64,000 bases of DNA from Thermophagus sp052400625 (GTDB lineage Bacteria > Bacteroidota > Bacteroidia > Bacteroidales > Marinilabiliaceae). The stretch lies in NCBI GenBank assembly GCA_052400625.1, contig JBQTGH010000009.1. One strand, given 5' to 3'. Every line of letters begins with the position of its first letter. Within the stretch, counting starts at the first letter, position 1. Positions 53,281 through 61,895 of the stretch are shown here, in pieces. Position numbers and translations under genes: made by a program. The notes below the pieces were generated by a model. It was not told where the DNA came from. It saw nothing but the letters and a program-made list of their open reading frames with translations, and did no database searches.

Positions 53281-53925
53281 ATGATCAAACAGCTATTATT
53301 ATCACAGGCCTGTTTCGGGCCTGTTCCTTATTTTGTGCTCATCAGCAAAGCAGAAAAAGCCATTATAGAAAAACATTCCAATTATCAGCGACAAACCTAT
53401 CGAAACCGATATAAAATACTGGGCGCCAATGGGCCATTAACATTGTCTATTCCGATAGAAAAAGGAAAGAACATCAAAACAAAAGATAAAGATGTAAAAA
53501 TTGCCTATCACACCAATTGGCAAGCCAATCATTGGAAGTCGATCGTATCGGCCTACAACTCGTCCCCATTTTTTCAATTTTACCGGGACGACTTTGAACC
53601 CCTATTCTTTGATAAGCACACGTATTTACTGGATCTTAATCTCAAGATTACTCATTTAATTTGCCAGATACTGGATATTGACACTCCCATTGAAACCACT
53701 TCTCAATATGAAAAAGAACCAGGAAACAATATTCGAGATCTAAGGGAGGCTATTCATCCCAAAAAGCCTGTGGAAAAAGCAGCCCTGTTCGTTCCAACGA
53801 TTCCTTATAAACAGGTTTTTGATGACCGCTTCGGTTTTGTCCCCAACCTCAGCATTTTAGATTTGCTATTCAACAAAGGCCCTGAAGCCGCCTTATTATT
53901 GAATGAAACGAGCATGATCAACTAA
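53281..53925 (+). CDS. WbqC family protein
   Basis: Member of the WbqC-like family, often found near lepB in Bacteroidota and in surface polysaccharide clusters elsewhere; biochemical activity unproven. From ATG at 53281 the product has 214 residues and shows the family blocks LLLSQACFGPVPYF, HSNYQRQTYRNRYKILGANG, LTLSIPIEKGKN, IAYHTNWQANHWKSIVSAY, SPFFQFYRDDFEPLF and PYKQVFDDRFGFVPNLSILD-type (VFDDRFGFVPNLSILDLLF) near the end. The last codons (LNETSMIN) are encoded by a copy of the dispersed repeat block AATGAAACGAGCATG, so the C-terminus may have been remodelled by that element. A TTG four codons earlier is a less likely start. Confidence 0.9.
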   Translation: MIKQLLLSQACFGPVPYFVLISKAEKAIIEKHSNYQRQTYRNRYKILGANGPLTLSIPIEKGKNIKTKDKDVKIAYHTNWQANHWKSIVSAYNSSPFFQFYRDDFEPLFFDKHTYLLDLNLKITHLICQILDIDTPIETTSQYEKEPGNNIRDLREAIHPKKPVEKAALFVPTIPYKQVFDDRFGFVPNLSILDLLFNKGPEAALLLNETSMIN

Positions 53926-53953
53926 GGTGGCACAACAAGAATATATAGTACAC
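53901..53953 (+). repeat. Dispersed block repeat, first of two tandem copies after wbqC
   Basis: AATGAAACGAGCATGATCAA (block 1) forms the last codons and stop of wbqC. It is followed by GGCACAACAAGAATAT (block 2, matching GTCACAACAAGAATAT near 31.35 kb). The blocks 3-5 seen in other copies are missing or too diverged. The next copy begins about 86 bp further on. Confidence 0.65.
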
Positions 53954-53996
53954 AGGCAGAAGCCAGAAGGGAATTTTATTAAAATTCATTTTTTTC

Positions 53997-54093
53997 AGCA
54001 TGGATATGAGAGATTGTCACAAAAGAAGAGGTATAAATCATGATCATGCGAGTTCCATCCGGCCATTAACTCAACTAAACTTTATACGGATGG
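53997..54093 (+). repeat. Dispersed block repeat, full copy between wbqC and the Nudix gene
   Basis: AGCATGGATATGAGAG, then TTGTCACAAAAGAAGAGG and TATAAAT, CATGCGAGTTCCATC, GGCCATTAACT and ACTTTATACGGATGG. This copy matches the one at 8765-8864 block for block over about 85 bp. Here the final ATG leads only into a nine-codon open frame, so the copy is not the leader of a present gene. The neighbouring Nudix gene converges on it. Confidence 0.75.
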
Positions 54094-54109
54094 CACTGTT
54101 ATGCAATCG

Positions 54110-54556
54110 TTATTGATTTTCCCACATTCTCAACCCATCTCCAATTATGGTTTCATGATCAAAGGCCAGCGGCGGCAAACCATCAATGGGAAACCATGAA
54201 GCATCCTGTGCATCATCATCCCCCTGAACAGCGGCAGGATGTTCCAAGGAGGCAAGATAAGCAACGGTAATGGTATGATGGCGTGGATCACGAAACGGTT
54301 TGCCAAAAGCTCCTATCTGCCTTAAATTTACCCCTTTGAGACCGGTCTCCTCTTCCAACTCGCGATGCGCGGCGACTTCCAGATCTTCATCCTTATCCAC
54401 AAAACCACCCGGCAAGGCCCACATATCTTTAAAGGGAGGATATCGTCGTTTAATAAGCAAAATTTTCAGATTTTCTCTTCGAGCACCTGCCAGTACTACA
54501 ACATCTGCCGTTACGGCAGGTCGTGGATATTCGTAGCAAAACTTACCGGTTGTCAT
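54110..54556 (-). CDS. Nudix hydrolase
   Basis: Pyrophosphohydrolase of the Nudix superfamily; substrates may be ADP-ribose or oxidised nucleotides but cannot be told from sequence. From ATG at 54556 (MTTGKFCYEYPRPAVTADVV) the product has 148 residues. The Nudix box is clear: GGFVDKDEDLEVAAHRELEEETGL, written here as G-G-F-V through R-E-L-E-E-E-T-G at about residues 50-73, matching GX5EX7REUXEEXGU. The N-terminal YEYPRPAVTADVVVL recalls the ADP-ribose/NrtR-associated group. An ATG 16 codons earlier is possible but adds a hydrophobic leader unlike homologues. Confidence 0.9.
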   Translation of the reverse strand: MTTGKFCYEYPRPAVTADVVVLAGARRENLKILLIKRRYPPFKDMWALPGGFVDKDEDLEVAAHRELEEETGLKGVNLRQIGAFGKPFRDPRHHTITVAYLASLEHPAAVQGDDDAQDASWFPIDGLPPLAFDHETIIGDGLRMWENQ

Positions 54557-54762
54557 GTTTTCTTTGATTATATAAATACACATCCCCCCAAAAAGGAAGT
54601 TCAACGTTGCTCAGTAAATTCTTAGCACATCTTACCAGAAAGAAATTCCACTATCTTAAAAAGTGGTTTTCCTTTCGGCAACACTTTCGGTTTGAATAAT
54701 GAAGGACTCCGAAAGACGATTTTTCTTCACACAAACAGCTGAAAGTGTTCACATATCAAGTA

Positions 54763-55533
54763 TTATAAAACACGTTTAATAACCCTCAGATGGTGGGTAT
54801 ATTTTCTTAACTCCTTATTGTATATTCCCTGATGATCCAGAACATCAATTCTGACAGATCCGCTGGCATGCAGCAGTCGGCCTTGGCCCAAACAAATGCC
54901 CACGTGAATAATATCGCCGTTTTCGTTGTCGAAAAAAGCCAAGTCACCGGATTTTGCTTCTTCCACGTAACTGACAACTTGTCCCTTTTCTATCTGCTGC
55001 GAAGCATTCCTCGGCATCAAAACACCGGCTGTTTTATAGACCACCTGCACCATACCACTGCAGTCAATGCCATAGAAAGTTTTGCCACCCCACAAATAAG
55101 GTGCATTCAGGAAGCCTCGAGCCACTTCTTCCACATCCACCTTTTCATTGGCAACAATTCCCTGCCAGTAAAACTCCTTCTGCCCGATTTTAATGACGTT
55201 CCTATCCTCACCATTAAATACCACTTTGCTTCCGGCCGAAAGAAACTGAACGGTAGAATCAGCCTCTCTAACCACTTTCACAAAAGGTCTTTTTACAATA
55301 AAACCATCGGATTTTTCCCACAAATCCACATCCCTATCATCCAGAAGATCAATTAGTTTTTCATCAATCCAACCGGTATATCCGTCATAATTTAATTTTA
55401 CAAGTGCCCATTTATCACGGCGCTCCAAAATCTCAAAGCTTTCACCAAACAGAATCTGCGTCTCCATTTGGGATGATTCCGACGGTTCAGTGCGAACTGG
55501 GATAAATCCATAAGTACAAATTGATTGTGGCAT
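54763..55533 (-). CDS. NlpC/P60 family cell-wall endopeptidase with SH3 domains
   Basis: Peptidoglycan hydrolase that probably cleaves gamma-D-Glu-DAP type bonds. From ATG at 55533 the product has 256 residues with two SH3-like domains (about 1-60: VPVRTEPSESSQMETQ in the form IPVRTEPSESSQMETQILFG; and about 70-130) followed by the NlpC/P60 domain (about 135-256). The catalytic Cys lies in FYGIDCSGMVQVVYK, the His in DIIHVGICLGQGRLLHASG, and the supporting SGDLAFFDNENG is present. This SH3-SH3-NlpC layout fits the YkfC-type gamma-D-glutamyl endopeptidases. No clear signal peptide, which favours a role in recycling murein peptides in the cytosol. Confidence 0.9.
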   Translation of the reverse strand: MPQSICTYGFIPVRTEPSESSQMETQILFGESFEILERRDKWALVKLNYDGYTGWIDEKLIDLLDDRDVDLWEKSDGFIVKRPFVKVVREADSTVQFLSAGSKVVFNGEDRNVIKIGQKEFYWQGIVANEKVDVEEVARGFLNAPYLWGGKTFYGIDCSGMVQVVYKTAGVLMPRNASQQIEKGQVVSYVEEAKSGDLAFFDNENGDIIHVGICLGQGRLLHASGSVRIDVLDHQGIYNKELRKYTHHLRVIKRVL

Positions 55534-55854
55534 ATAATACAATTTACAACACTAATAAATTATGCCTATACTAATCAAAAAGCAAACCAAAATCAGAGAT
55601 AAGATTAAATTTCCCTACAATTAACACCAATGGATTATTTCACAGGGTTTAAGAGATTATAAAAATGGGAAGCAAAATCAATGACAGAATTTTCACCCTT
55701 TTTAAACCGCAAAGTTCCCCAAACGTCCAAAATCATAAAACAGGGAATCAACCCATTAAACCCGATTCCGGATCCCATCATTAACTTAGAGAGAAAATAT
55801 AACGTTCATAAGTAGTATATTAGTGCTTTGAATTCTATTAAAAATACGTCCAAA
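55534..55854. other. Divergent intergenic region before pgpH
   Basis: About 320 bp with no open frame of protein character and no strong hairpin. It should hold the promoters of both flanking genes, but no exact TAnnTTTG box at a suitable distance was found. Confidence 0.5.
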
Positions 55855-58044
55855 ATGAGCAATATAATTTCCACATTAAAAGTACATTCAGTTTCCATAT
55901 ATCGGATCGTGATGTTTCTGGCGGCAATTGTTATTGTTGTCTATATTCTTCCTCGCGAGGGTAAATTCCCTTATGAGTATTCAAAAGGAAAACCTTGGAA
56001 ACATGAAATGATGATTGCTCCTTTTGACTTTCCCATTTATAAAAGTCAGCAGGAGTTACAAAAAGAACGTGACAGCTTAATGGCCAATTTTCGCCCCTAC
56101 TTTGTTTTCGACACCCTGAAGAAATCAGACCAAATAGACCGCACCCTATTGGATGTGGAAAACAGGAGAAGTCAGCTCACTCAAAATTATCCTTTTTTGA
56201 ATGAGCAGGCCAAAAGGAGCGATTCAACGCTATGGTTTGTTTTAAAAAACACATTGAGAAGCCAACTGGAAACGGTCTATTCCCGTGGTCTGGTGCAACT
56301 GCCCGATGCTTATGAAGATGTGGAAGGATCATTTGAGTTTATGATAGTAAAAAACAATTTTGCCGAACCTTCCGGATTAAGTGAATTTCACAACTATTTG
56401 AGCGCCTATCAGCAAATTTCCACCCAATTGGTCCAACAATTAAGCGAATCCTCCAACGTGGAACAAAGTCGCTTGGATAATCTTATATCCGACCTTCAGA
56501 TCAATAAATACCTGACACCCAATGTCATTTTCGACAAAGGAAGAACCAGTCGTGAACAAGAAGCCATCATCAAAAACATCAGTTTAACCAGCGGGGTGGT
56601 ATTATCCGGTCAAAAAATTGTGGATACCGGAGAAATAATAAATGAGAAAACGGTCAAAATATTGGATTCTCTTAAGAAAGAATATGAAGTTGCACTTGGC
56701 GGAGGAAGCGGTCATTACTTTATTTTGCTGGGACAAGCCCTATTATCCTTCCTGTTTTTTACCATGATTTATCTGTTTCTTTCATTCTTTAGGAGAGATG
56801 TATTTAACAACCTATCCTCAGTTATTTTCATCCTTTTAATGGTTATAAGTATTTTACTATTGGCCAGTCTTTCACGCCTTTTTGAATTTTTCCCGCTTTA
56901 TATTATTCCTTTTGCCATTCTCCCCATTATTATCCGAACATTTTTTGATTCCCGTCTGGCCTTTTTCATGCATGTAATCACCATTTTAATGGCTGCTTTT
57001 TTTACACGCAACAGTTTTGAATTTGTATATATGCAAGTACCAATAGGTCTGGTTGCCATCTTCAGTTTGTTCAGAATGGTACGACGCGAACAGTTGGTCC
57101 GATCTTCCATATTTATAGTCCTTGCCTATTCTGCTTTTTACAGTGCTCTAGCTATTTTGCAGGAAGGAGACCTTCGGAATATTAACCTTTCTCTGTATGG
57201 CCAGTTTTTAATCAATGGCGGATTGATACTACTGGTTTACCCGCTTATTTACATATTTGAAAAGGTATTTGGATTTGTTTCGGATGTCACATTGGTTGAA
57301 TTATCAGACACGAATCATCCGTTGCTGCGAAAACTGGCGGAAAAAGCTCCGGGATCCTTTCAACATTCACTTCAAGTGGGAAATCTGGCACAGGAAGCAG
57401 TTTACATAATTGGAGGCAATCCTCTTCTGGTGCGGGCAGGTGCCATGTACCATGACATAGGGAAAATTGTTTCCCCCATATTCTTCACCGAGAATCAAAA
57501 TTCGGGATTCAATCCGCATACCAATCTAGACTTTGAAAAAAGTGCTCAGGCCATAATTCAGCACATTGAAAATGGGGTAAAAATAGCCCGCAAACATAAA
57601 CTGCCGGAGCAGATTATTGACTTTATCAGAACTCATCAAGGGACCACCAAGGCACGGTTTTTCTATAATTCATACAAAAACGAACATCCCGGTATGGAAC
57701 CCGATGAGACCAAGTTCACCTATCCCGGGCCGACACCCTTTACCAAAGAAACTGCTATATTAATGATGGCAGATGCTGTCGAGGCTGCCTCCCGAAGCCT
57801 AAAAACCTACTCCGACGAAGAAATTGATAAAGTGGTTGAAAATATCATCAATAATCAGATCGATGAAAATCAATTTGTCAATGCGCCGATTACTTTCAGG
57901 GAAATCACTCAGGTAAAAGAAGTTTTCAAACAAAAATTGAAAAATATCTATCACGCCCGAATTGAATATCCTGAATTAAAGAAACAAAAACAACAGTCGG
58001 TAGCCCCCAAGAAACAAACACCACCGGAAAAATCTGAAGAATAA
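55855..58044 (+). CDS. pgpH: 7TM-HD family cyclic-di-AMP phosphodiesterase (PgpH/YqfF type)
   Basis: Membrane HD-domain phosphodiesterase of the family that degrades cyclic di-AMP. From ATG at 55855 the product has 729 residues: an N-terminal membrane helix (about 18-33), a long extracytoplasmic region (about 40-285, 7TMR-HDED-like), seven membrane helices (about 290-475) and a cytoplasmic HD domain (about 490-690). Metal-binding residues appear in GSFQHSLQVGNLA, GAMYHDIGKI (His-Asp near residue 530), IIQHIENGVKIARKHKLP and FIRTHQGTTKARFFY, with MMADAVEAASRSL. The first codon 27 bp upstream (TTG at 55828) is less likely. A strong bidirectional terminator follows. Confidence 0.93.
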   Translation: MSNIISTLKVHSVSIYRIVMFLAAIVIVVYILPREGKFPYEYSKGKPWKHEMMIAPFDFPIYKSQQELQKERDSLMANFRPYFVFDTLKKSDQIDRTLLDVENRRSQLTQNYPFLNEQAKRSDSTLWFVLKNTLRSQLETVYSRGLVQLPDAYEDVEGSFEFMIVKNNFAEPSGLSEFHNYLSAYQQISTQLVQQLSESSNVEQSRLDNLISDLQINKYLTPNVIFDKGRTSREQEAIIKNISLTSGVVLSGQKIVDTGEIINEKTVKILDSLKKEYEVALGGGSGHYFILLGQALLSFLFFTMIYLFLSFFRRDVFNNLSSVIFILLMVISILLLASLSRLFEFFPLYIIPFAILPIIIRTFFDSRLAFFMHVITILMAAFFTRNSFEFVYMQVPIGLVAIFSLFRMVRREQLVRSSIFIVLAYSAFYSALAILQEGDLRNINLSLYGQFLINGGLILLVYPLIYIFEKVFGFVSDVTLVELSDTNHPLLRKLAEKAPGSFQHSLQVGNLAQEAVYIIGGNPLLVRAGAMYHDIGKIVSPIFFTENQNSGFNPHTNLDFEKSAQAIIQHIENGVKIARKHKLPEQIIDFIRTHQGTTKARFFYNSYKNEHPGMEPDETKFTYPGPTPFTKETAILMMADAVEAASRSLKTYSDEEIDKVVENIINNQIDENQFVNAPITFREITQVKEVFKQKLKNIYHARIEYPELKKQKQQSVAPKKQTPPEKSEE

Positions 58045-58074
58045 AAAAAATAAATCGGACAATCCATTAAATGC

Positions 58075-58120
58075 AAAAAAGATCCGAAAACCTAACTCCC
58101 GGTTTTCGGATCTTTTTTAT
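58075..58120. terminator. Bidirectional terminator between pgpH and the chemoreceptor gene
   Basis: Perfect 18-bp stem (58075-58092 with 58101-58118) made of an A-run, GATCCGAAAACC/GGTTTTCGGATC and a T-run, 8-nt loop. It lies between converging genes and should stop both transcripts. Confidence 0.95.
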
Positions 58121-58146
58121 ACAATTGATTCGATCATTAATCCTTT

Positions 58147-60111
58147 CTAAAATCGCTCATAGTCACCGTCTTCATCAGAAAATTTATTTCGGTCAAACTT
58201 GCTGCTATCCCAATGATCCTGAGTTTGGTCGGACGAATTATCTTTCCCGGACCATTTACTACTGCTTGGTTCCCCTTCCGAATTACCGAAACTACCAGAA
58301 GGACGATTTGCTTTTTTATTTTCTTCGGAAACACCGACGCTGTCGGCATCTTCAAACCTAAAAACTGAAATGGCTTTTTCAAGTCGCTCAGACAATTTAT
58401 CAATTCTTTGCGCAGCAGAACTGATTTCTTCCGAATTAGCAGCATTTCGTTGGGTAACCTGATTCAGTTGTTGCAAGGCATTATTGATTTGCTCAACACC
58501 TGTTAGCTGCTCAAGAGAAGCCACCGAAATTTCTTGAATCAGGCCTGCCGTTTTTTCAATTTCCGGGGTTAATTCCAATAACATTTCGCGGGCATCTCTC
58601 GAAGAAGAAATGGTTTTAGATGAGACATTGTTAATTTCATTGGCAGCTTGCTGACTCCTTTCTGCCAATTTTCTAACTTCTGCAGCCACAACGGCAAATC
58701 CACGACCTTCAACACCTGCTCTGGCGGCTTCTACCGCCGCATTCAACGCCAAGATATTTGTTTGAAACGCAATATCACCAATCACAGATATCTTAGAAGT
58801 GATTTCCTCCAGATACTCGGCCGCTTTTTCCGAGATATTATTGCTTACACTCATATCTTTTGCGGCTTTTTGGGCTATACCTTCTGTTTGTTTGGCATTA
58901 TCACTGTTCTGTTGAATGTTGGCATACATCTCTTCCATTGAAGAAGAAACCTCCTCTGCGGCGGAAGCTTGTTCACTGGCACCCTCCGCCAATTCAGATG
59001 ATTCTTTCATCAAACTGGAGCTCGCATCAACCATCTCCTTGGCTCCTGCCCGAATATCTGCAATAACGGTTCTTAAATTTTTAACCATATTGTCCAGTGC
59101 AATGCTTAATCGCCCGACTTCATCCTTTCGTTGGGTATCAAAACGGACAGAAAGATTTCCCGAAGATACTTTTTCTGCCAACCCAATTCCTTCTAATATG
59201 GGGTTAGCAATCGATGCAGGAAGATAAATGGCCAGTGCCAGACCTAACAACAACAAAATGATAAGCGCAAAAATTATTAACCGCTGCACCTTGTCCACAA
59301 TCCGAGCACTTTGATTTCCCATTTCCAAGATATCCCCCTGTCCCATGTCGGTAATAGAACGAACCTCCCACATGATGTGTTTGGCTTTTTCAAAACGTTG
59401 TACTTCTGCAATACGGGCTTTCTGATAGCTCTCAATAAAGGATTTTGCCACAGAATAAAAAGACTCAAGTGACTCTTTCAAAGATTGCGGCAGATAAATG
59501 GACGAAATTTTATTGGCATGGACGTTCAAATCCTCCAGTTCACTGTTTAAAGCAGTCGCTTCACGCCCAAAATCTTTAGCCTGAATCCTTCCCCAGATTC
59601 CCAAGGCTGTTCTTATCAGCCTCTGATAAGATAAATTTCCTCCATAATCTTCACCTGCCAAAACTAATGCTTCACCCGCCGCCCGTAATTGACTTCGATA
59701 TTCTGATGCTTTGGATTGATAAGCTTTGTATTCGCCATATTTGGATGAATAATCTTCCAATGCCTCTTTCAACATTCCTAAATCTTCAATTCTTCCGGAA
59801 TCCTCTTCAATCTCAATTAAACCACTAAGGGCTAACTCTATCTGATCATAGTACCGTTCAAAAACAACATCAAAGTAGGGAATAGACGAAAAATCAAATG
59901 AGCGGTTCATTTCTGTCAATTTTCGCCAATTTTGATCAATTAAACTCGTCTCGTTCACGGTGGGAATATACTTTTCCGACAGATCCTTCACCCCCTTTCC
60001 GACACCAATTAAATTGTATAGAGTAAAACCACCCATCATCAATGTGAGCAATAATACAGCTGCTAGACTCCCTCTAATTTTCGTGCTAATTTGCAGGTCT
60101 TTCCAATTCAT
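58147..60111 (-). CDS. Methyl-accepting chemotaxis protein with C-terminal CheR-docking-like pentapeptide
   Basis: Chemoreceptor that controls CheA activity. The 654-residue product has an N-terminal membrane helix (about 13-33), a helical periplasmic sensor (about 35-265, four-helix-bundle-like), a second membrane helix (about 275-297), HAMP (about 298-350), and the cytoplasmic signalling coiled coil with methylation-type helices and the hairpin core VIGDIAFQTNILALNAAVEA, ARAGVEGRGFAVVAAEVRKL. After residue 590 comes a polar, disordered Ser/Asp/Lys linker ending in DYERF. This fits the tethering pentapeptide (x-aromatic-x-x-aromatic, like NWETF) that binds CheR. No other chemotaxis gene is in the window. 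A sugar-binding lipoprotein gene lies divergently upstream. Confidence 0.93.
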   Translation of the reverse strand: MNWKDLQISTKIRGSLAAVLLLTLMMGGFTLYNLIGVGKGVKDLSEKYIPTVNETSLIDQNWRKLTEMNRSFDFSSIPYFDVVFERYYDQIELALSGLIEIEEDSGRIEDLGMLKEALEDYSSKYGEYKAYQSKASEYRSQLRAAGEALVLAGEDYGGNLSYQRLIRTALGIWGRIQAKDFGREATALNSELEDLNVHANKISSIYLPQSLKESLESFYSVAKSFIESYQKARIAEVQRFEKAKHIMWEVRSITDMGQGDILEMGNQSARIVDKVQRLIIFALIILLLLGLALAIYLPASIANPILEGIGLAEKVSSGNLSVRFDTQRKDEVGRLSIALDNMVKNLRTVIADIRAGAKEMVDASSSLMKESSELAEGASEQASAAEEVSSSMEEMYANIQQNSDNAKQTEGIAQKAAKDMSVSNNISEKAAEYLEEITSKISVIGDIAFQTNILALNAAVEAARAGVEGRGFAVVAAEVRKLAERSQQAANEINNVSSKTISSSRDAREMLLELTPEIEKTAGLIQEISVASLEQLTGVEQINNALQQLNQVTQRNAANSEEISSAAQRIDKLSERLEKAISVFRFEDADSVGVSEENKKANRPSGSFGNSEGEPSSSKWSGKDNSSDQTQDHWDSSKFDRNKFSDEDGDYERF

Positions 60112-60515
60112 AATATGTTCTTATATATTATATTACTATCAACGTATCTCAAATTTTCTTCAAGCAGAAGTAATTTAAAATGCGTTTCAAAAGTTTAAAA
60201 AAATATCATTCATTTCAAAACAAAGCGCTAAAAAAAACGTAATGTAGCTATCTTTGAATTGTTTTCATTAGCATATGATTTACTTAAAACATTGGTCTAA
60301 TGGAACTCACATAACAATAGTTTTATACATGCCCATGTGTGGTCATTTAAATTGACCATGCTCGTTTCATTCGATAAAAATAAAATATATCACTAACCGA
60401 ATGAAGTTTGGATGACAGTTCTAAATTATATTTTTTAAATGATAAAGCATGTCATGTCCATTTCAATTAGTATATTTCACAGTTGGTAAATAAAAAGTCT
60501 AAACAAGTTAGAACG
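60112..60515. other. Divergent region between the chemoreceptor and the binding-protein gene
   Basis: 404 bp. It holds the block repeat at 60265-60373. No small gene or terminator was recognised. Confidence 0.55.
60265..60373 (-). repeat. Dispersed block repeat, copy upstream of the chemoreceptor gene
   Basis: In transcript sense (minus): GAATGAAACGAGCATGGTCA (block 1), TGACCACACATGGGCATG then TATAAAA (block 2, diverged), TATGTGAGTTCCATTAGACC (blocks 3-4), CAATGTTTTAAG and CATATGCTAATGAAAACAAT (block 5). Blocks keep the order seen at 8765 and 53997. The terminal ATG opens a frame of only seven codons. TGGTCA/TGACCA around TTTAAAT can form a small hairpin. Confidence 0.7.
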
Positions 60516-61526
60516 ATGAAAAGAATTACAACAATTACTTTTTTTGTCTTTATACTTATTGTTATCCTTTCTGGTTGCGAAAAAAAGGAACAAATAAAAA
60601 TTGGATTTCTGTATAGTTCTGATGTAACCATCCGATTTAATAAAGAGAGCAAATTTTTTAAAGAACGCGCAGAAGCACTTGGAGCAGGTGTAATCGTAGA
60701 CCATGCCAATGACAATGATGCACTCCAGTATGACAATGCGATCAAGATGATGGATCAGGGCATCGATCTTCTTGCACTTATTGCCGTAAATGTCAATACG
60801 GCCGAGAATATCGTCAAAGAAGCCAAAGCAAGAGATATTCCTGTATTGGCCTACAATCGGTTAATTTTAAATTGTGATCTGGATGTTTATATTTCCGGCA
60901 ATAATGAGCAATTGGGAAAAGACATGGCCGGTTATGTGGTAAAACAAAGGCCTAAGGGGAATTATGTCATTCTTGGGGGAGACCGATTTGACCGAAATGC
61001 AGTTGAATTAATGGCATCAATTGATAAAACCCTAAAACCGCACATCGAATCAGGGAATATTAATGTATTGTATAAAACTTATATTGAGAATTGGAATCCT
61101 GATCATGCAGCATTTGAACTGGATCAACTTTTATCTTCTTATCCCCAATCCATTGATGCTGTTATTTCTTGTTTTGACGGAATGTCTGTCAGTTGTATTA
61201 ATGTATTGAAAAAATATGGCCTGGATGGGCAAGTCATCATTACCGGACAGGATGCTCAACTCGAATCATGCAGAAAAATCATTGAAGGAACCCAGCATAT
61301 TACCCTTTATCACCCCTTAAAAGAAATCGCCTATAAAGCTGCTGAAGTTGCCATCGATATCGTTAACGAAGAGAACCTGAATGAGAAATATGACATTGCT
61401 TACGTGAATAATGGTTACAAAGATGTCCCGACTGTTCAAATCAGTTCTATTCCAGTTACCCGGGAAAATATCGATGAAGTTTTAATTGAAAGCGGATTTT
61501 ACAAACGATCTGAGATATATCAATAA
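60516..61526 (+). CDS. Orphan periplasmic sugar-binding lipoprotein (XylF/RbsB-like)
   Basis: Periplasmic binding protein of the ribose/xylose type. From ATG at 60516 the product has 336 residues with a lipoprotein signal (FVFILIVILSGCEKK, Cys about residue 21), KIGFLYSSDVTIRFNKESKF, the type I fold features VDHANDNDALQYDNAIKMMD, DLLALIAVNVNTAENIVKEA, IPVLAYNRLILNCDLDVYIS, NYVILGGDRFDRNAVELM, AVISCFDGMSVSCINVLKKY and VIITGQDAQLESCRKI, as in XylF. No ABC permease or ATPase gene adjoins it, and the gene runs divergently from a chemoreceptor. A sensory role as ligand carrier is therefore possible; this is inference. Confidence 0.88.
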   Translation: MKRITTITFFVFILIVILSGCEKKEQIKIGFLYSSDVTIRFNKESKFFKERAEALGAGVIVDHANDNDALQYDNAIKMMDQGIDLLALIAVNVNTAENIVKEAKARDIPVLAYNRLILNCDLDVYISGNNEQLGKDMAGYVVKQRPKGNYVILGGDRFDRNAVELMASIDKTLKPHIESGNINVLYKTYIENWNPDHAAFELDQLLSSYPQSIDAVISCFDGMSVSCINVLKKYGLDGQVIITGQDAQLESCRKIIEGTQHITLYHPLKEIAYKAAEVAIDIVNEENLNEKYDIAYVNNGYKDVPTVQISSIPVTRENIDEVLIESGFYKRSEIYQ

Positions 61527-61895
61527 CCCAAAGACAAATTAAAGAATTGCACAATTTCACAACCCCTTATAGAGCGATCGGTAGTCAAGCTTATAAGGGG
61601 TTGTTGCCGAAATAGACAACAGCCATTCCGGCTTATCCTTCCTCCTCTCCACCCCTGTGGCTTCAACAATAGTTCCACTACACTTCAGAAACCAATTATT
61701 GTGCTTCAGCAATTGTTTTTATATCTTCAATCTCTGCAACCATATCTTTACGAATTGAAATCATTTTAATCTTCGGTCTAACAGAAAGATAAACTCAAAA
61801 CAACCAAAAAGGATTTCCACACATTTTCAAAAGAATATTTAACGAAAACCAGGAGCGATTGGTTGGCTCGTGCAACTTTTAATTAGAGCAGAACA
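61527..61895. other. Gap between the binding-protein gene and the RND adaptor
   Basis: 369 bp with the hairpin at 61560-61603. A minus-strand frame of 22 codons (61696-61764) that reads like a helical protein end was considered but is too short to call. Nothing else was recognised. Confidence 0.5.
61560..61603 (+). terminator. Probable terminator after the binding-protein gene
   Basis: Perfect 12-bp stem CAACCCCTTATA/TATAAGGGGTTG (61560-61571 with 61592-61603) with a 20-nt loop, 34 bp after the stop codon. The following sequence (TTGCCG) is only weakly T-rich. Confidence 0.65.

Noticed and set aside
61696..61764. Short minus-strand frame reading like a helical protein C-terminus (ending IAEAQ)
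   Set aside because: Only 22 codons with a stop a few codons upstream of its ATG; too short to separate from chance.
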